Positions 50,666 to 63,164 of a DNA stretch of 64,000 bases are shown here, piece by piece. The DNA lies in contig JAKCOZ010000040.1 in assembly GCA_022605955.1 (NCBI GenBank), positions 2,356,001-2,420,000 on the forward strand, written 5' to 3'. The notes below the pieces were generated by a model. The model worked only from the letters and a program-made list of their open reading frames with translations. It had not been told where the DNA came from and searched no databases. This DNA is from Rallus limicola (taxonomy: Eukaryota > Chordata > Aves > Gruiformes > Rallidae). A program made the position numbers and the translations under genes. The stretch's first letter is position 1, and each line of letters starts with the position of its first letter.

Positions 50666-50945
50666 ACAGAATCCCAGAATCTCAGGCTGGTTTGGGCTGG
50701 AAGGGACCTTAAACATCATCAAGTCCCAACCCCCATGGGGCCACCTCTCACCAGCCCTGGCTGCTCAAGGCCCATCCAACCTGGCCTTGGACCTGCCAGG
50801 GATGGAGCAGCCACCACCTCCCTGGGCAGCCTGTGCCAGGGCCTCCCCACCCTCAGCGTGAAGAATTCCTTCCTAATATCCAATCTAAATCTACCCCCTT
50901 CCAAGTTAAACCTTCCCTCCTCATCCTATCACTCATGGAGAAAGG
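50666..50945 (-). mobile_element. CR1 LINE 3' fragment
   Basis: The plus strand reads the reversed tail (CACAGAATCCCAGAATCTCA), then GCTGGAAGGGACCTTAAACA and AAGAATTCCTTCCTAATATC. It is a different, more divergent subfamily than the copies at 24545 and 51436. Confidence 0.87.
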
Positions 50946-51435
50946 CACAGAAAGCCTGACACACATCCATATACGTGGGAACGTTGATTTTTTAGAGATA
51001 AGAAAGACTCAAGAGGGGACAATAAGGCCACCTCACATGTCACAACACGGCTTTACCTAAGGGCAGGGCGAGAACTGAGACGATTCCTGCCACTCCCAAC
51101 AAAGCTAAGCTCTGTCACCACGTGCCTGCTGACTTAGGACAGACTGGGACAGTGACTTCCACCCGGATACCCAGACCAACCTCCATGCACAGGTCTGTGT
51201 CGCTCCAAACCAGGGCACTCGGCCCCCTGCCTGGGCTCAGGCACGCGTGGCCGTCTCTGAAGAGCAAGCAGGATGCCAAGTCCAGCTTCTGCTCAACAGG
51301 TTTTGCTTCCACACAGAGAAATCTGGGTGACGAGGCAGCAGAAGCCGTGGACCTGAACAAGGGCATGTGTAAAAGCTCCTGGGGGTTAACACTGAGCTCG
51401 GACACAGCTGGAGGGGCCTCAGCTCTGCTCCTGGG

Positions 51436-51850
51436 GATCACAGAATTGTAGGGGTTGGGAGGGACCTCCATTGCTCATCAGGTCCAACCCCCTGCCAAAG
51501 CAGGGTCCCCAGGACAGGGCACACAGGGCGGTGTCCAGACGGGGCTGGAATCTCTCCAGAGATGGAGACTCCAAACCCCCCTGGGCAGCCTGGCCCAGGG
51601 CTCCCTCACCCTCACCAGGAAGAAGTTCTTCCACAGATTGGTGTGGAACTCCCTGTGCTCCAACTTGAGGCCATCACCCCTTGTCCTGTCCCCACAGACA
51701 CTGAGAAGAGGCTGGCCACTTCCCCTGTGTCCCACCCTTCAGATAGTGAGAACCATTGATCAGATCCCCTCCCAGGCTTCTTCTCTCAAGGCTGAACAGC
51801 CCCAGTTCTTCCAGCCTCCTCAATGCTGCAGGCTCCAGTCCACAAATGGG
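51436..51850 (-). mobile_element. CR1 LINE 3' fragment
   Basis: Reversed CR1: GATCACAGAATTGTAGGGGT, then GGTCCAACCCCCTGCCAAAG, AGAAGTTCTTCCACAGATTG and CTTCTCTCAAGGCTGAACAG. It shares long near-identical blocks with 24545-24790 on the other strand. Confidence 0.9.
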
Positions 51851-52121
51851 CGACATGTCCTTTGCCAAAGAGTAACCAGGACTTCCTGATCAGTAAAAAA
51901 ATCACAGGGAGGAGGACAGCAACATCTGGAGCATAGAGAGACTGCTCCTTAGTGCCGCTGAGCATCGATCGGGTGCTTTACATTCCCCTTTCAAGGCATT
52001 TTCCCCCAGGTATCAACACAGAATTCACACGACAATGATAGTGTCACCCTGCAGAAAACAGAATGTCACTCTCCAAGCATGATGAGGGGATATTTGAAGT
52101 CTCCTCTGACAGGAACTCAAG

Positions 52122-52612
52122 TGTTGGATCCAGTTCTGGGCTCCTCACCATCAGAAGGACATGGAGGTCCTGGAGCGAGTCCAGAGAAGGGCAACCAGGC
52201 TGGGGAAGGGGCTGGAGGGCAAATCCTCTGAGGAGCAGCTGAGGGAGCTGGGGGGGTTCAGCCTGGAGAAGAGGAGGCTGAGGGGAGACCTTCTCCCCAC
52301 CTCCCCTGCCCTGCCAGGAGGGTGCAGAGAGGTGGGCGAGGGTCTCTTCAGACAGGGGACAGGAGATGGGGCAAGGGGCAATGGGCTCAAGCTGCCCCAG
52401 GGCAGGGTCAGAGCAGATGGGAGGGAAAAGTTCTTCCCTGGCAGAGTTGTGGGGCTGTGGCCCAGGCTGCCCAGGGAGGGGCTGAGTCCCCTTCCCTGGG
52501 TGTGTTTAAAAAAAGGGTAGATCAGGTACTTAGGGATCTGTTTTAGCACAGGACAGGAACGGTTGGACTCAGTATCTCAAAGGTCTTTTCCAACCCTGTG
52601 GCTCTGTGAAGG
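52122..52612 (+). mobile_element. CR1 LINE 3' region, about 490 bp
   Basis: It runs from TTGGATCCAGTTCTGGGCTC through TGGAGCGAGTCCAGAGAAGG and TTCAGCCTGGAGAAGAGGAG to the tail AAAGGTCTTTTCCAACCCTG. It keeps more of the region upstream of the 3'UTR than most copies here. Confidence 0.9.
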
Positions 52613-54163
52613 TAACCAGGCAGGTTAGCGCTCGGTATCAAGAATTCCTGAATCCGTAACAAATCAAGCCACGGGAAGGACGTAGGTGCTACAGGCTGTA
52701 GCTGAGTGCAGGCAGGAGCGCTTACTGCTAACGACATTAACCCCCAGCCTGTGCTTCCAGCAGGAAAATTACTCTGCAGAGAGGATCTAATTTGCCAGAC
52801 CTGGTACGGAGTCAGTCGCGTTATCCTCGCTGCACGGCAGAGGGAAACGAGGTGGAACCGGCCAGCCGGCCTGCCCAGCCACACGCAGGGTTCATCAGGG
52901 GGGTGTCTGGGCGCGTGGCGCTGCCGGGGAGCTCCTCCAGCACCCGAGGCATCCACGCAGGGCTGGCAGATGTGACAGGGGACCCCAGGGAGACGCGTCC
53001 TCTCAGAGCAGCAGCTGGAGGCCAGGCGATACAGCCGGGGTCACCGCAGACAGCACCGCGCATCGAGCCCCTGCAGCGCGTGGGGGACCTGTACCATCAC
53101 CCCAGCTTTGACCTCGGCGCTTCCTACCCCGGCTTTGGGAGCGTGGAGAGCAAAGGCAGCCGTTGCATGGCGGCTTCTGTCCCGGGAAACACACCGTACG
53201 CCAGGAGCTCCTCATCCAGACCCTTCTTCTGTTGGAGCCTAAAGCATTTCAGAACCCCTTGTTGAAGGGAAGTTTCTGCACTTTCAGACTCTCATGCTCA
53301 GTGTCAGCTGGCTGCCTGCTGTGACTCCCAGAGATAATCACACACCCAGAGACACCGGCGAGTGTCACAGAAGCGATGCAGCAGGAGCCCAGGCCCTGCA
53401 GAACCTCCTGGGTTCCCCATGCGCTTGGGCAACCACTGCGCTCAAACCAACCTCACTGGCACAGCACTGGTGACTGTGTCCATGCTGTTCCCTGCTCCAC
53501 GCAGCTTTCCCAGTCTCCAGAGACCCCAGGATGCCCAGGCAAGCTGGTGGTTGAAGAAGAGACACACAGTGATCACCGCAGGGTCCTGCCTCAGTCCCTG
53601 TCACCCATTTCTGCAGCTACGGCCCCAGCTGACCAAGGTTCAGGATGCACCGTGAGAGCAGCAGCGCTGTCCTCATCTCTAGGGCTGGTCTGTCCTGAAC
53701 TTTGACCAAGCAGCGCTTTTATTATTTTATTTGCGTGACACGGCAAAGAGCTTAACCCCTCCTCAAACACCCAACTCTGAGGCCAAATTTGCAGTGAGGG
53801 GAAAGCACGGGACACTCACAAAAGCCATCTTTTGTGCTGGGCCAAACAGACAGGCATTCAGCTGCAATTTTTACAAGGAGCCGGGCAGCCAGCTCCCGTA
53901 TGCTCCTTGGAAAATCGCAGCTAAATTAGGCCAGCGAGCACTGCACAGTTCACTGGCCATTATCAGCATGCTCATTCATATGCACACAGATTTTCACGTG
54001 TGGGTAAGCGGTCCCCTTCCCAAGGCCTGACTTGACAAGTCCAGAGATATTTTTTTTTTGGGGGGGGAAGGGGTTGGGGTGTGTTTCTCCTGGTTTTGAT
54101 GGGATTGTTCCTGTGGCTGAAGAGGAATTCACACGTGGGGAGGCAAGGATTGTTTCTAACGCT

Positions 54164-54169
54164 TTTATT
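54164..54169 (-). terminator. GJC1: Candidate distal polyadenylation signal of GJC1
   Basis: The minus strand reads AATAAA here, about 3.05 kb after the GJC1 stop. Two more hexamers lie further on (53718-53723 and 53726-53731). AT-rich sequence upstream (56300-57210) fits a long connexin-45 3'UTR. Which signal is used cannot be told from sequence. Confidence 0.35.
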
Positions 54170-56279
54170 ACAAGGTCAAATATATATATATATATAAAAA
54201 AAAATAAATACAGGTTGTGGCTCTAAGGCGACAGCGTTAAAACATCCCTCACCCTCACTCACGACAGCTCATTGCTGGGCTATCTAACTGCTGGGAAAAA
54301 GAAGCCATCTCACACAGACTGGAGTAATCCACTGGATTTAATCTTTTTTGGGTTGTTTTTTTTTTCCCCCCCCCAAACTGCATCCAAAACCAGAGAGTGA
54401 CAAACCCAAGTGATGTCCAGCATTTTGTCTCTGAAAGTCTCCTCTGGACAGGGATGGCGGGACAGCTGACTTTAAGCCAGAGCAAGAGAGCATTTGAAAG
54501 CAATGCACAGATCAAGTCCGAGACTTTGAAACCGAACAGAGTCACAGACAGCAACAGACAACCTCTACGAAGGACAAACACTCAGTTTCAAAGAAAATGT
54601 GCACTTTATATACAGGGAAAATGAAAACAACCCCCCAACAGTAACAGGAATTGCTCCATTGCTTGGCATCTTCCAAAGGAAATCAATGCTGGAAGCGCAG
54701 CAGTCTCTGCGCTGCTGGCCAACAGGGTGTGACAAAGGCTCAGGGAACTGACCTGAGACAGGAGCTTGATGTGGGGAACAGTTTTGATTGTGAATGGGGA
54801 AAGGGTGAACCCAAACACCGGGCGAAGCAGCTGCTGCGGCTCCGTTTAAAGCCGCTGCTGAGGAATGGCTGCAGTTTGCACAGAGGGGAAAGGAGATTCA
54901 CTTCTTGCCATTCAGCTGGTGAAATGCTGTTCCAAAACCACTGCCAAGGGTTAAGCACAACGTCACCCCCTTGGGAAGCTGAGAAGAACCAGCCCAGTGT
55001 TGGGGGATAATGAGCAGATTGTGGCCGTGCATCTGTGTTTGTCTCCAGGCTCCAAACGTCTTTCCCTAGGACCTCCAGACATGTCTTGTACCCAGCTTCG
55101 CCATCGCACTCAGCTCCGTGCTGACAAAGCCTCGCTGCCCATCTTCAGGCAGCATGCTTCTCTCCAGACTCCTAGCTAATTAGAGGAATGCTATTAATAA
55201 GCTCCTTCTCACCGGCTCGCTGTCCCTACCCGCGAGTCCACACAAGCTCTTCAAAGCCGCCGATGCTTCCTGTGCTATCGCCCTGAAACTCTGCTCCCTA
55301 AAACTCAGCAATTGCTCCTTTCCTGGAGAAGCAGCCAGCAGACTCTGCCAAACAAAACAAAGAGCATTTTCACTTCCACTTGTCTCTGCCTGAGGAGAAG
55401 CGGCGAAGCTGTCGCCGACCCCGCGGTGCAGAGGGTGACGCTGGCTCTGGGCACACACCTACGTGTCTCTAAAGCAGAGCTGACAGATAGCTGGGTTCTA
55501 CGTCTGGACTGCCTGGGGTTCTGGAGTGAAAACAGACTGAAAACAACTCGGCAAAATACCTATTTTCAGCAAGTGCTTGGGTAGAGGATAACTGCAAGCA
55601 TGTGCTTGCATCCCCTTGGGTTAAACTTAAGGTAAAGCTGATGTTCCACGGGGCAGGAGGAGGGGGGGGTTATCTGCACCCTCCACGAAGCCTTTCTTCT
55701 CAATCCTGCCCCTGATCAGGCTGTAACGAGGACACTAAGGACTGAGGTAGCCTCAAAACACAACAGCCCCGCTTGAAACAGGCCCCCCAAAATATATCAC
55801 AAGGTACAAAGAAACCTGACAACTGTAACAAGGACAAAGAGAGCGGAGAGAGGTCCTGAACACATCATAAATAGTAGGAAAAAGCATACACATTTTATCA
55901 GCATCCTTGCCAAAAAGACGCTGCCAAAGGCAGCAAAATACCGAGCTCTCCTTTTCTAATTATAAATTCAAGTTTAATGCCAAACCCCACAGAATGCCAG
56001 ATCTGACCAGTCTCTCAAGCAGAAATCTAAATTATACATATTGCTCTGCCTGAACTAAATTCCTCGGACACAGCAGAAGGACGAGGGGGTCTGGAATAAG
56101 GCAGCAGCACTGATAGGTGGAAAGGGCTTGGTGAAAACTCCTCCAGACAGCTCCGTGTCCTGGCTGGGGGTGGGGAAGGAAGGTTAATTCCTCGAGTGTA
56201 ATGCACAGAGAAACAAAACCGCCGTGACTCCATCTGAGCAGATTACTTTGGAAAAGACAAGAAATCTTCTCCAAAAGGT

Positions 56280-57219
56280 ATCGGAACGACATCGTGCCCT
56301 TGGGGAGAGGGGGGTGTTATGTAACAAGACCTCAGAACCATCCATTTCCATAGATCTCACATAAATTACTGAATCCAGCCATTTCTATTGACTTTTCTTT
56401 TTTTTCTTTTTTTTTTTTGATGTTTTACAGGGGTTTGAAGTGGCTCTTCTCTCCTGTTGCATAAAGCTCACAGGGCAGTCTCATTCCAAACCCCAGTACC
56501 CTCACACATCCCTTTTCCCTGGAAATAATTTACCGTAGAGAGGGGAAAAAAAAAACCCCAACCCCAACCCCACAGAACACAGCAGTTAGAGTACGACACT
56601 TCCATTTTGTAAGTAGCAAATCATATTTTGGGAAAAGACAAGAGTCAAGAGCACCATTAACAGATGTTTTCCTAATTTTTCCCTGCTCTGCTGCTCAGTG
56701 AGTGGCACCCACGGGCTGCCAGGCTAACCAGGGGCTCCTCTGGGCTGTCTGCATGTTCAAAGGCACTTTTGAAACGCAGCATAGAAAGTTTTCTGTTTAT
56801 AAACAAGGAAGAACGACGACAAAACTGCTGACCACAGTAATAAAACTAGCAAAACACAAACAGCTACCCATCACTTTCTCCTCATGGATATAAAAAAGTG
56901 TAACATCAGAGATCCAGTGTACAAATACAAAAGAGTTGTGCATAATAAATGTACTATAATACTGTACATACAGCATAAACCGTTCAATGAGAATGATTTA
57001 AATATACCTATTTGTCTCCTGACTTGGAAGACAGAAGAATAAAGTCCTATAACCCTGGAATACGAGTACAAACCCTTTCTGAATCACTAGCCAACGGTAT
57101 CCCTGAAAATAAGCAGAGTCAAATATTTACTTAATGGAAGCCATTATTCAAGGAGTTGCTGGTTACGATGAAGTAGGAGAAAAAAAAAAAAACCCACAAC
57201 TTAGAAAACTCAGCCAACA
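56280..57219 (-). other. GJC1: GJC1 proximal 3'UTR
   Basis: This AT-rich sequence directly follows the GJC1 stop on the minus strand. It contains an ATTTATT element (minus, near 56945) and several A/T runs. It has no coding potential. Its base composition differs clearly from the flanking GC-rich spacer, consistent with conserved UTR. Confidence 0.6.
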
Positions 57220-58401
57220 TTAAATCCAGACAGAGTTCTTCCCATCTCCTGACTTGCTACTGGCGCTGCTTTTGTTTGAGCCTGCTTTGGATTTCTTCTC
57301 TCTGGAACTGCTGGGATTGTTTTGGTTGTTGTAAGCCTGGATGGCGAGGTCCAGGCGCTCCTGAGCCACTTTAATTTCCCTCTGCAGATTTTCCAGGTCG
57401 GCAGGAATGTTTTCTTCGTTGCTGCCATACTGCTGTTCCTGAGCTATATTGGCTTTGTTCTGTTTGTAGGCCATTTTGGCATTGGACAGGTCGGTGTATT
57501 GCATTTGCTCTGGCTTGACCGCGATGTTGTACCCGGGAGGAGCAGAAGGTGTGTTCCAAGTAAAAGGGTAGTTATAGGTACCAGAGTCATCCAGCTCTTT
57601 CCTCTTGTTGTTCAACGTGTCCCGGATTGTGCCAAATCCCAAGTGGAGCATCTCCCAGACATTCAGAAGTAAACACATGCAGCTCACTCCATACATTATC
57701 AGCAGGAAAATGGTCTTTTCGGTCGGCCTGGAAATGAAACAATCGATTTTGTGCGGGCACGGCTTCCTGCTGCACACAAAGATGGGGCTGACCTCAAAGC
57801 CATACAGAAAGTACTGACCCACCAGGAAGCCGATCTCGAACGTAGTCCTCGCCAGAAGCTGCAGGACATAAATTTTCATGAGCCCATCTTCACGGATTCG
57901 CCGCCTGCCATCGTGTTTGGCTTTGGCAGGGGCTTGCTGCTCCTTGTTCTCCCGTTCGCTTTCCAGCTCTATTTCTGGGTACATCATGGGGTCTTCCTCA
58001 TGGTCCTCCTCAGTCTCCTCTAAGCCACGGTGTTGTTTCCAGCGCATGGAAAAGCTTTTGCTTCTGATTCTTCTGTCGGCTTCGCTGTGTTCCACCATCC
58101 GGGCTATTTTATGAATTGCATAGCCCAAGTACATCACCGAGGGAGTGGCGACAAGAATGATCTGAAAGACCCAGAACCTCACGTGTGACAGAGGAGCAAA
58201 AGCATCATAACAAACGTTCTCACAGCCAGGCTGCTCCGTGTTGCACACAAACTTGCTTTGTTCATCGTAATAAATGGATTCTCCTCCCACAGCAGTCAGG
58301 ACGATCCGGAACACAATCAACACTGTCAGCCAGATTTTGCCAACAAAGGTTGAGTGGTTGTGGATCTCCTCTAACAGACGGGTCAGAAAGCTCCAACTCA
58401 T
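57220..58401 (-). CDS. GJC1: GJC1, gap junction protein connexin 45 (complete)
   Basis: The protein is 393 aa in one exon, as usual for connexins; human Cx45 has 396. It forms hexameric hemichannels and low-conductance gap junctions, notably in the developing heart and conduction tissue. The N-terminus is [20 protein letters not shown]. Transmembrane helices lie at about 23-40, 76-97, 177-200 and 229-249. Extracellular cysteines are C53, C60 and C64 in loop 1 (C-x6-C-x3-C) and C210, C215 and C221 in loop 2 (C-x4-C-x5-C). The cytoplasmic loop (about 100-175) has an acidic stretch [16 protein letters not shown]. The tail is serine-rich near its end and finishes SVWI, a PDZ ligand for ZO-1. The start at 58401 has a strong ACCACCATGA context. 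A pyrimidine-rich acceptor (TTTTTTAG, exon from 58420) shows that a noncoding 5' exon lies upstream. Confidence 0.98.
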   Translation of the reverse strand: MSWSFLTRLLEEIHNHSTFVGKIWLTVLIVFRIVLTAVGGESIYYDEQSKFVCNTEQPGCENVCYDAFAPLSHVRFWVFQIILVATPSVMYLGYAIHKIARMVEHSEADRRIRSKSFSMRWKQHRGLEETEEDHEEDPMMYPEIELESERENKEQQAPAKAKHDGRRRIREDGLMKIYVLQLLARTTFEIGFLVGQYFLYGFEVSPIFVCSRKPCPHKIDCFISRPTEKTIFLLIMYGVSCMCLLLNVWEMLHLGFGTIRDTLNNKRKELDDSGTYNYPFTWNTPSAPPGYNIAVKPEQMQYTDLSNAKMAYKQNKANIAQEQQYGSNEENIPADLENLQREIKVAQERLDLAIQAYNNQNNPSSSREKKSKAGSNKSSASSKSGDGKNSVWI

Positions 58402-59375
58402 GGTGGTCAAGTAATTTTATCTAAAAAACAAACAAACAAACCCCCAACCCCAAACACAGATGAGTTTATCAGCTCGAACCTAAATGTTGCAGCCAAGAAA
58501 ATCAGAAAACTCTAGTGTTCCAGCTGACACACAACTGGTTTCACAGCATCACCTGTTACCGGGAAACTCCAGCTGCCAGGATTTGCTTGAAGATCCTACG
58601 TCTCCTCCACAGGCTTTTGAGAAGGCCGCTGCAAAGAGAAGCAGCAGTTAACTGCTGTTTGGCAAGCAGGGAGCGCTCCTGAAGCTACTCAAGAGAAGCA
58701 GGAATTGTGGCTGCTCTCTACTTCAGATGTTAATAAAAACATTTACACTCCAGGCTGAAACCTCTACAACACAGCAGAGCAAAACTAAGCTCCCAGGGAA
58801 TTTTATGGGTGCTGCTGGCGATGTCAGTGTTGGCTCAGAGGAAGATTGATTTTAGCCCCACGAGGCGGCCAGGCCTTGTTCAGGCCTCAGTTACCCACCT
58901 CAGCCCTGACCGCAGCCTGCGGAGAAATCGCTCTCTCCACAGGGCAATGCCAGTTGTTTTTGGACAGAAACAAGTCACAAGGACCAAACCTGAGGGACAG
59001 GAGATTGCTTGTACCTCTGATTTAAAGTCCTGAGTGATGTGAGCCATGCTACCTGCAGGTCTAGTCTGGGGACAGGGACTGACCTAAGGAACAGCTGATT
59101 TCTAACCCAATGCTCCAGCTGTGGATTCTGGATTCAGTCTGTGGATTTGGGTTGGGTGGATTTGGGTTCAGTCCCGTAGGAAGGGGAAACATCTCCCTCC
59201 CAGGGCTGGGAAAGGCTTTAGTATGGATTTTGGGGGAGTAGAAGGAAAATCGAGTTTTAAAAAGTTGTCTGTCAGAAATTTTAGAGGAGTTATTAGATAG
59301 AAAATGATAGAAATCACAATAGCAACAAAAAATACATCAGTGGAAAGTCATGGCTGGCAGCACTGAGGTACTTAT

Positions 59376-59485
59376 CACAGAACCACAGGATTGTAGGAGT
59401 TGGAAGGAACCTCAAGAGATCATCAAGTCTAGCCCCACTGCCAAACCTAGCAACATTTCAGGCCCACCTGGAGCTCTGAGTTGGA
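59376..59485 (-). mobile_element. CR1 LINE 3' end fragment
   Basis: The plus strand reads the reversed tail ATCACAGAACCACAGGATTG, then GTTGGAAGGAACCTCAAGAG and TCATCAAGTCTAGCCCC. It is short and 5'-truncated. Confidence 0.85.
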
Positions 59486-60731
59486 AAAGCTGGAAATACT
59501 GAGCACAGGAAGACCGGCCTGAGGTTGTTAGAGGACAGGGGATGACAACTTTCAGTCCTCTGATGATGTCAAACACAGGTTGTCAAACATTATGAACAGA
59601 AATCTGTTCATCTGGCGACAGATCCAGAACTGGACAAACCTCTGGCACTCTGATCTTGGAAGTGTTTTATTCTTCTAAACCTGGAGAAAGTCCAGGACAC
59701 TGGAAGAAAACATGTATTTGCTACTCTTCAACTTCTTCCACACAACTACAGAGTTGTTCACAGGCAAAATAATGGAATTTGAGGGGATGCAATCAATACA
59801 GAATTAAAGGATAGAAACCTAATCCTCCTTCTGGTGGAGTTCAATGTTCTGCTGAAAAGGCACCAGCCCTGACATAATGCGGACAGGCTGTGTGGAACAT
59901 GTGATTTATTGCTTCATGACAGTGTGAGGGAGGGAAAAAAAGCCCAAAAGAGTATTATAAGACCCCATCTTAAGTGGATTAAAAGCAACAAAGATCTTGA
60001 CAAACAATTCCCACGTTAGAACCAAGAGCAATTGTGTGTAATTAGAGCAAGTTCTGAAAAGACCAGGCTCAGGTCTGGCAGTTTAGGGTGGATTTTCCCC
60101 CAACTTGACCAGAAAATGCCTGCTCACAGAAACCTGTGAATGGCACAGGAGGTTATAGGCTGCCAAACAAAAACAGGAGCCCTCAGAGGCTGAGCTTACT
60201 GAAACAAAACCACCTCAGGCAAGCTTAACGTGCAGCCATAAAAAAGAACCTGACTCTGTTTTTAGAGGAGAGGGAAGTTACTTGGGACATCAGCTACCAG
60301 AGAAAGGAGCGAGGGTTCCATGGGGTAAGCATCTTAACAAGAGCTGGTGGGGCAGCAGAGGTGATTAAGGCAAGCCTGGGCTGTGTGGCATGCAAACAGG
60401 AGCAAGAAGGGTGGTCTTACCTCCTCGTTAGCAAGACAGCACTCAATGCCTGCGGCTGCATCCTTCAAAAGTTGCTTAAAGATCAGAGCGCAGATGAATT
60501 AGTCTTGAAACCAGCTGAAGAACGGGGGAGATGCCTGGAAGTGAGAGATTCAGAGAGTTCAATTTGTTTATCTGGGAAATAGGGAAGAAAATGAAGGATT
60601 AATCACTGTCAAACGAGCACGTGATCAGTCCATGACTTACAACCCAAGATACTCTCTCTATGCAACTGTGCTGCCATTATGTTGTTGAGAGAATTGGCTG
60701 AAACAACACATTTTTAGCAGCAAGAAAGACC

Positions 60732-60785
60732 AGAAGGTTCTTGGACTTGATGATCTCAAAGGTCTTTCCCAACCCAGTGATTCCA
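60732..60785 (+). mobile_element. CR1 LINE tail, minimal
   Basis: Reads CTTGGACTTGATGATCTCAA, then AGGTCTTTCCCAACCCAGTG and ATTCC. Only the 3' end remains. Confidence 0.75.
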
Positions 60786-61383
60786 GGCCCAGAGTTCTGT
60801 GTTACAGTGAGCAGAGACAGTGCTTCAGACACCCCTGCGTTGAGCATCTCCCAGCAGCTCACCCCAGTCAGGAGCCAAAATGGGTGGCAGAGCTTGTCCG
60901 GGGCACTGTGTGTACCCCAAGAGTCTCCAATAAGCTGAAGAGGAGCACGTGAAACCCAGCTCTGGAGCTGGGGATCCCAGAGGTGAGAGCCACGATGCCC
61001 ACACTCACACTGAGCTGTGCTGCCAGGCTAGTACCACGCACGGACGCGCAACGGGACATACAAGCTGCTAGCAGACATGTCGCCATTCATCACTTACAAA
61101 TGAGACAAAGCCCCAAGGAGCTTCAGGAGGGGTTAATTTTCACTCACTCAAACATTATGGCCAAAGTTACTTCTAAAAGTGAACTGCTGAGGCAGTCTGA
61201 AACTAATTCACTACTGTTTCCAGGGTAAGTCTGGAATCAAAGCAGGAACTAGTCTGAATTGCCAGGTAGTGTCAGAGCTAATTCAGCAGAGGTTAACAAC
61301 AGAGAAGTCTGGATTGAGAGCTGGTTTCAGTAAGAGGGATCTCTCACTACACTGCTGCTTTTAGATGAGATGCTACCTCGACA

Positions 61384-61800
61384 TCATAGAATCACAGAAT
61401 GGCATGGGTTGGGAGGGACCCCAAGGGTCACAGAGCTCCAACCCCCTGCCACAGGCAGGGACACCAACCTCCAGGCCTGGAGCTACACAAGGTTGCCCAG
61501 GGCCCCAGCCAACCTGGCCTTCAACACCCCCAGGGATGGGGCACCCACCCCCTCTCTGGGCAGCCCCTTCCAGCCCCTCACCACTCTCTCTGCACAGAAC
61601 TTCCCCCTCAGATCTCCTCTCCCCCTTCCCTCCTCCAGCTTCACTCCAGCCCCCTTGTCCTGCCAGGCTCTGCCCTTGAACAAGCTGATTCCCTTCCTGT
61701 TCCTCTGCTCCCTTCAGGGACTGGCAGGCTGCAATGAGGTCCCCCCACAGCCTTCTCTTCTCCAGGCTGAACAAGCCCACATCAATTCCTTCAAGGTGTT
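61384..61800 (-). mobile_element. CR1 LINE 3' region
   Basis: Reversed CR1 with both tail repeats (CATAGAATCACAGAATGGCA), GGTTGGGAGGGACCCCAAGG, AACCTGGCCTTCAACACCCC and CTTCTCTTCTCCAGGCTGAA. It is the same subfamily as 45140-45362, and probably a fairly young insertion judging by its clean tail. Confidence 0.9.
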
Positions 61801-63164
61801 CATCAGCCTTTCAGGGTGCATCTTCTACCTGCAGCCCACCTACCCGTGGCTGGCTCGCCTGCTGGAAAGAGGAAGATGAGGGAGGCTGGTGGATCACAGC
61901 CGCTGCTCAGAGCGGGAGCCAGCCCCTTGAGGGCAGGGGGCATCTGGGCTGCTCTAGGACTTCAGGAAAAAGATGGGATTCACAGCCTGGACTCCAGCAG
62001 TTATGTAAACAGACAGCATACAGACACGGACCGCACTGACTCGGACATGTGGGTTACCCACAGCGCTCAGACGGTGTTATCAGCTGTGTGTTTAATAGCC
62101 CAGCCTTCCATCAATTAGAGAGCTCTGGCTGCAGAGATGTGAGGCTGCCACAGAGCTCTGATTCTCTTCGACAAGAAAGCCTTACTTACTCTAAATTTAG
62201 TCCCAGTCCAGAGCAGAGCTACCAACACCAACACAGGGGAATGTGCCAGCAGGCAAGGAACTGCTTTGCCTTTAAGGAAACCTTTGGGCTCAAGAGAAAT
62301 GACCTGCCATTAAACCTTCCTTTCACCAGAAACCTTCAGTCCATCCACGAAAACAAGAAGTTCCAGGCAGAATTGGAGCATTTGGAATGATGGCATCCTT
62401 CAGCTCTGTGGGACCAGCCAAGGTTAGAGAGCGTGTGTCCCTGTCCTCACGACACACGTCCTGCAGGACCCGGCTACAGCGCAATAACCTTCACCCAACA
62501 CCCACTGAGCATCTCCCAGATTTGTTGTTCTGGCAACATTTAACTCAATAACCTTCCCTTCTTTGAAACAAAAGTCTATGGACGCTGACACACATCTGAA
62601 GAAGGCAAAATGTCAGCAATTTCAGCTAATTTAAGTCATGGCAGAGAGAACGTTTGAGAGAGACTTTCATTCCTTGTATTTGTCATAAGCTCATCCCAGC
62701 TCTTCCAGCAGAGGAGGCTCCGTAGAGCTGGCAGGATCTCGGATGCAAATACCACGGCGCTTAGCGCTGACAGCGAGCTGGCTCCCAAGAATTAAGGTTT
62801 AGCAGGCACTGACATCCAGAAGGAATGAAGAAGAATTTGGAGCAGGTATGCAGGGAAAAAAGGAATCAGCTTGAGGTGAGGAGATTCACTGCAGGAAATC
62901 TCTGGCAGTACTTTAGCACAGCCGTTGTTTAAGCACTGACAGTGAAGGGCTCCTTGTGCATGGAGCCCCCTCTGACCCAGCTCGTGGGGGTTTGGGTATG
63001 AATTTAAACCTGGGATTAATTTAATCCCACTTCACCTTCCTCATTAAACTGTGATGGGCTCCTGGCAGCGAGGGAGGGAAGAGCTGCACCTCACGGGACC
63101 AGTCACAGCAACCCTAAATCCTGCCTTTGGAGCAGATGGCTGAAGTGGGGCTGGGATGGACAGC

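Larger units (their letters stand above)
42716..54163. other. Intergenic spacer between ADAM11 and GJC1 3' ends
   Basis: No exon of a recognisable gene was found on either strand. The spacer contains CR1 fragments at 44580-44643, 45140-45362, 50666-50945, 51436-51850 and 52122-52612. A 17-bp minisatellite lies at 47127-47383 and a 22-bp repeat at 48967-49115. Remaining stretches look like ordinary unique noncoding DNA. The distal end may belong to the GJC1 3'UTR. Confidence 0.6.

Noticed and set aside
58399..58410. GJC1 start three codons upstream (MTTMSW)
   Set aside because: The first codon of that extension is TTG. The ATG at 58401 has the better context and matches the known connexin 45 start.
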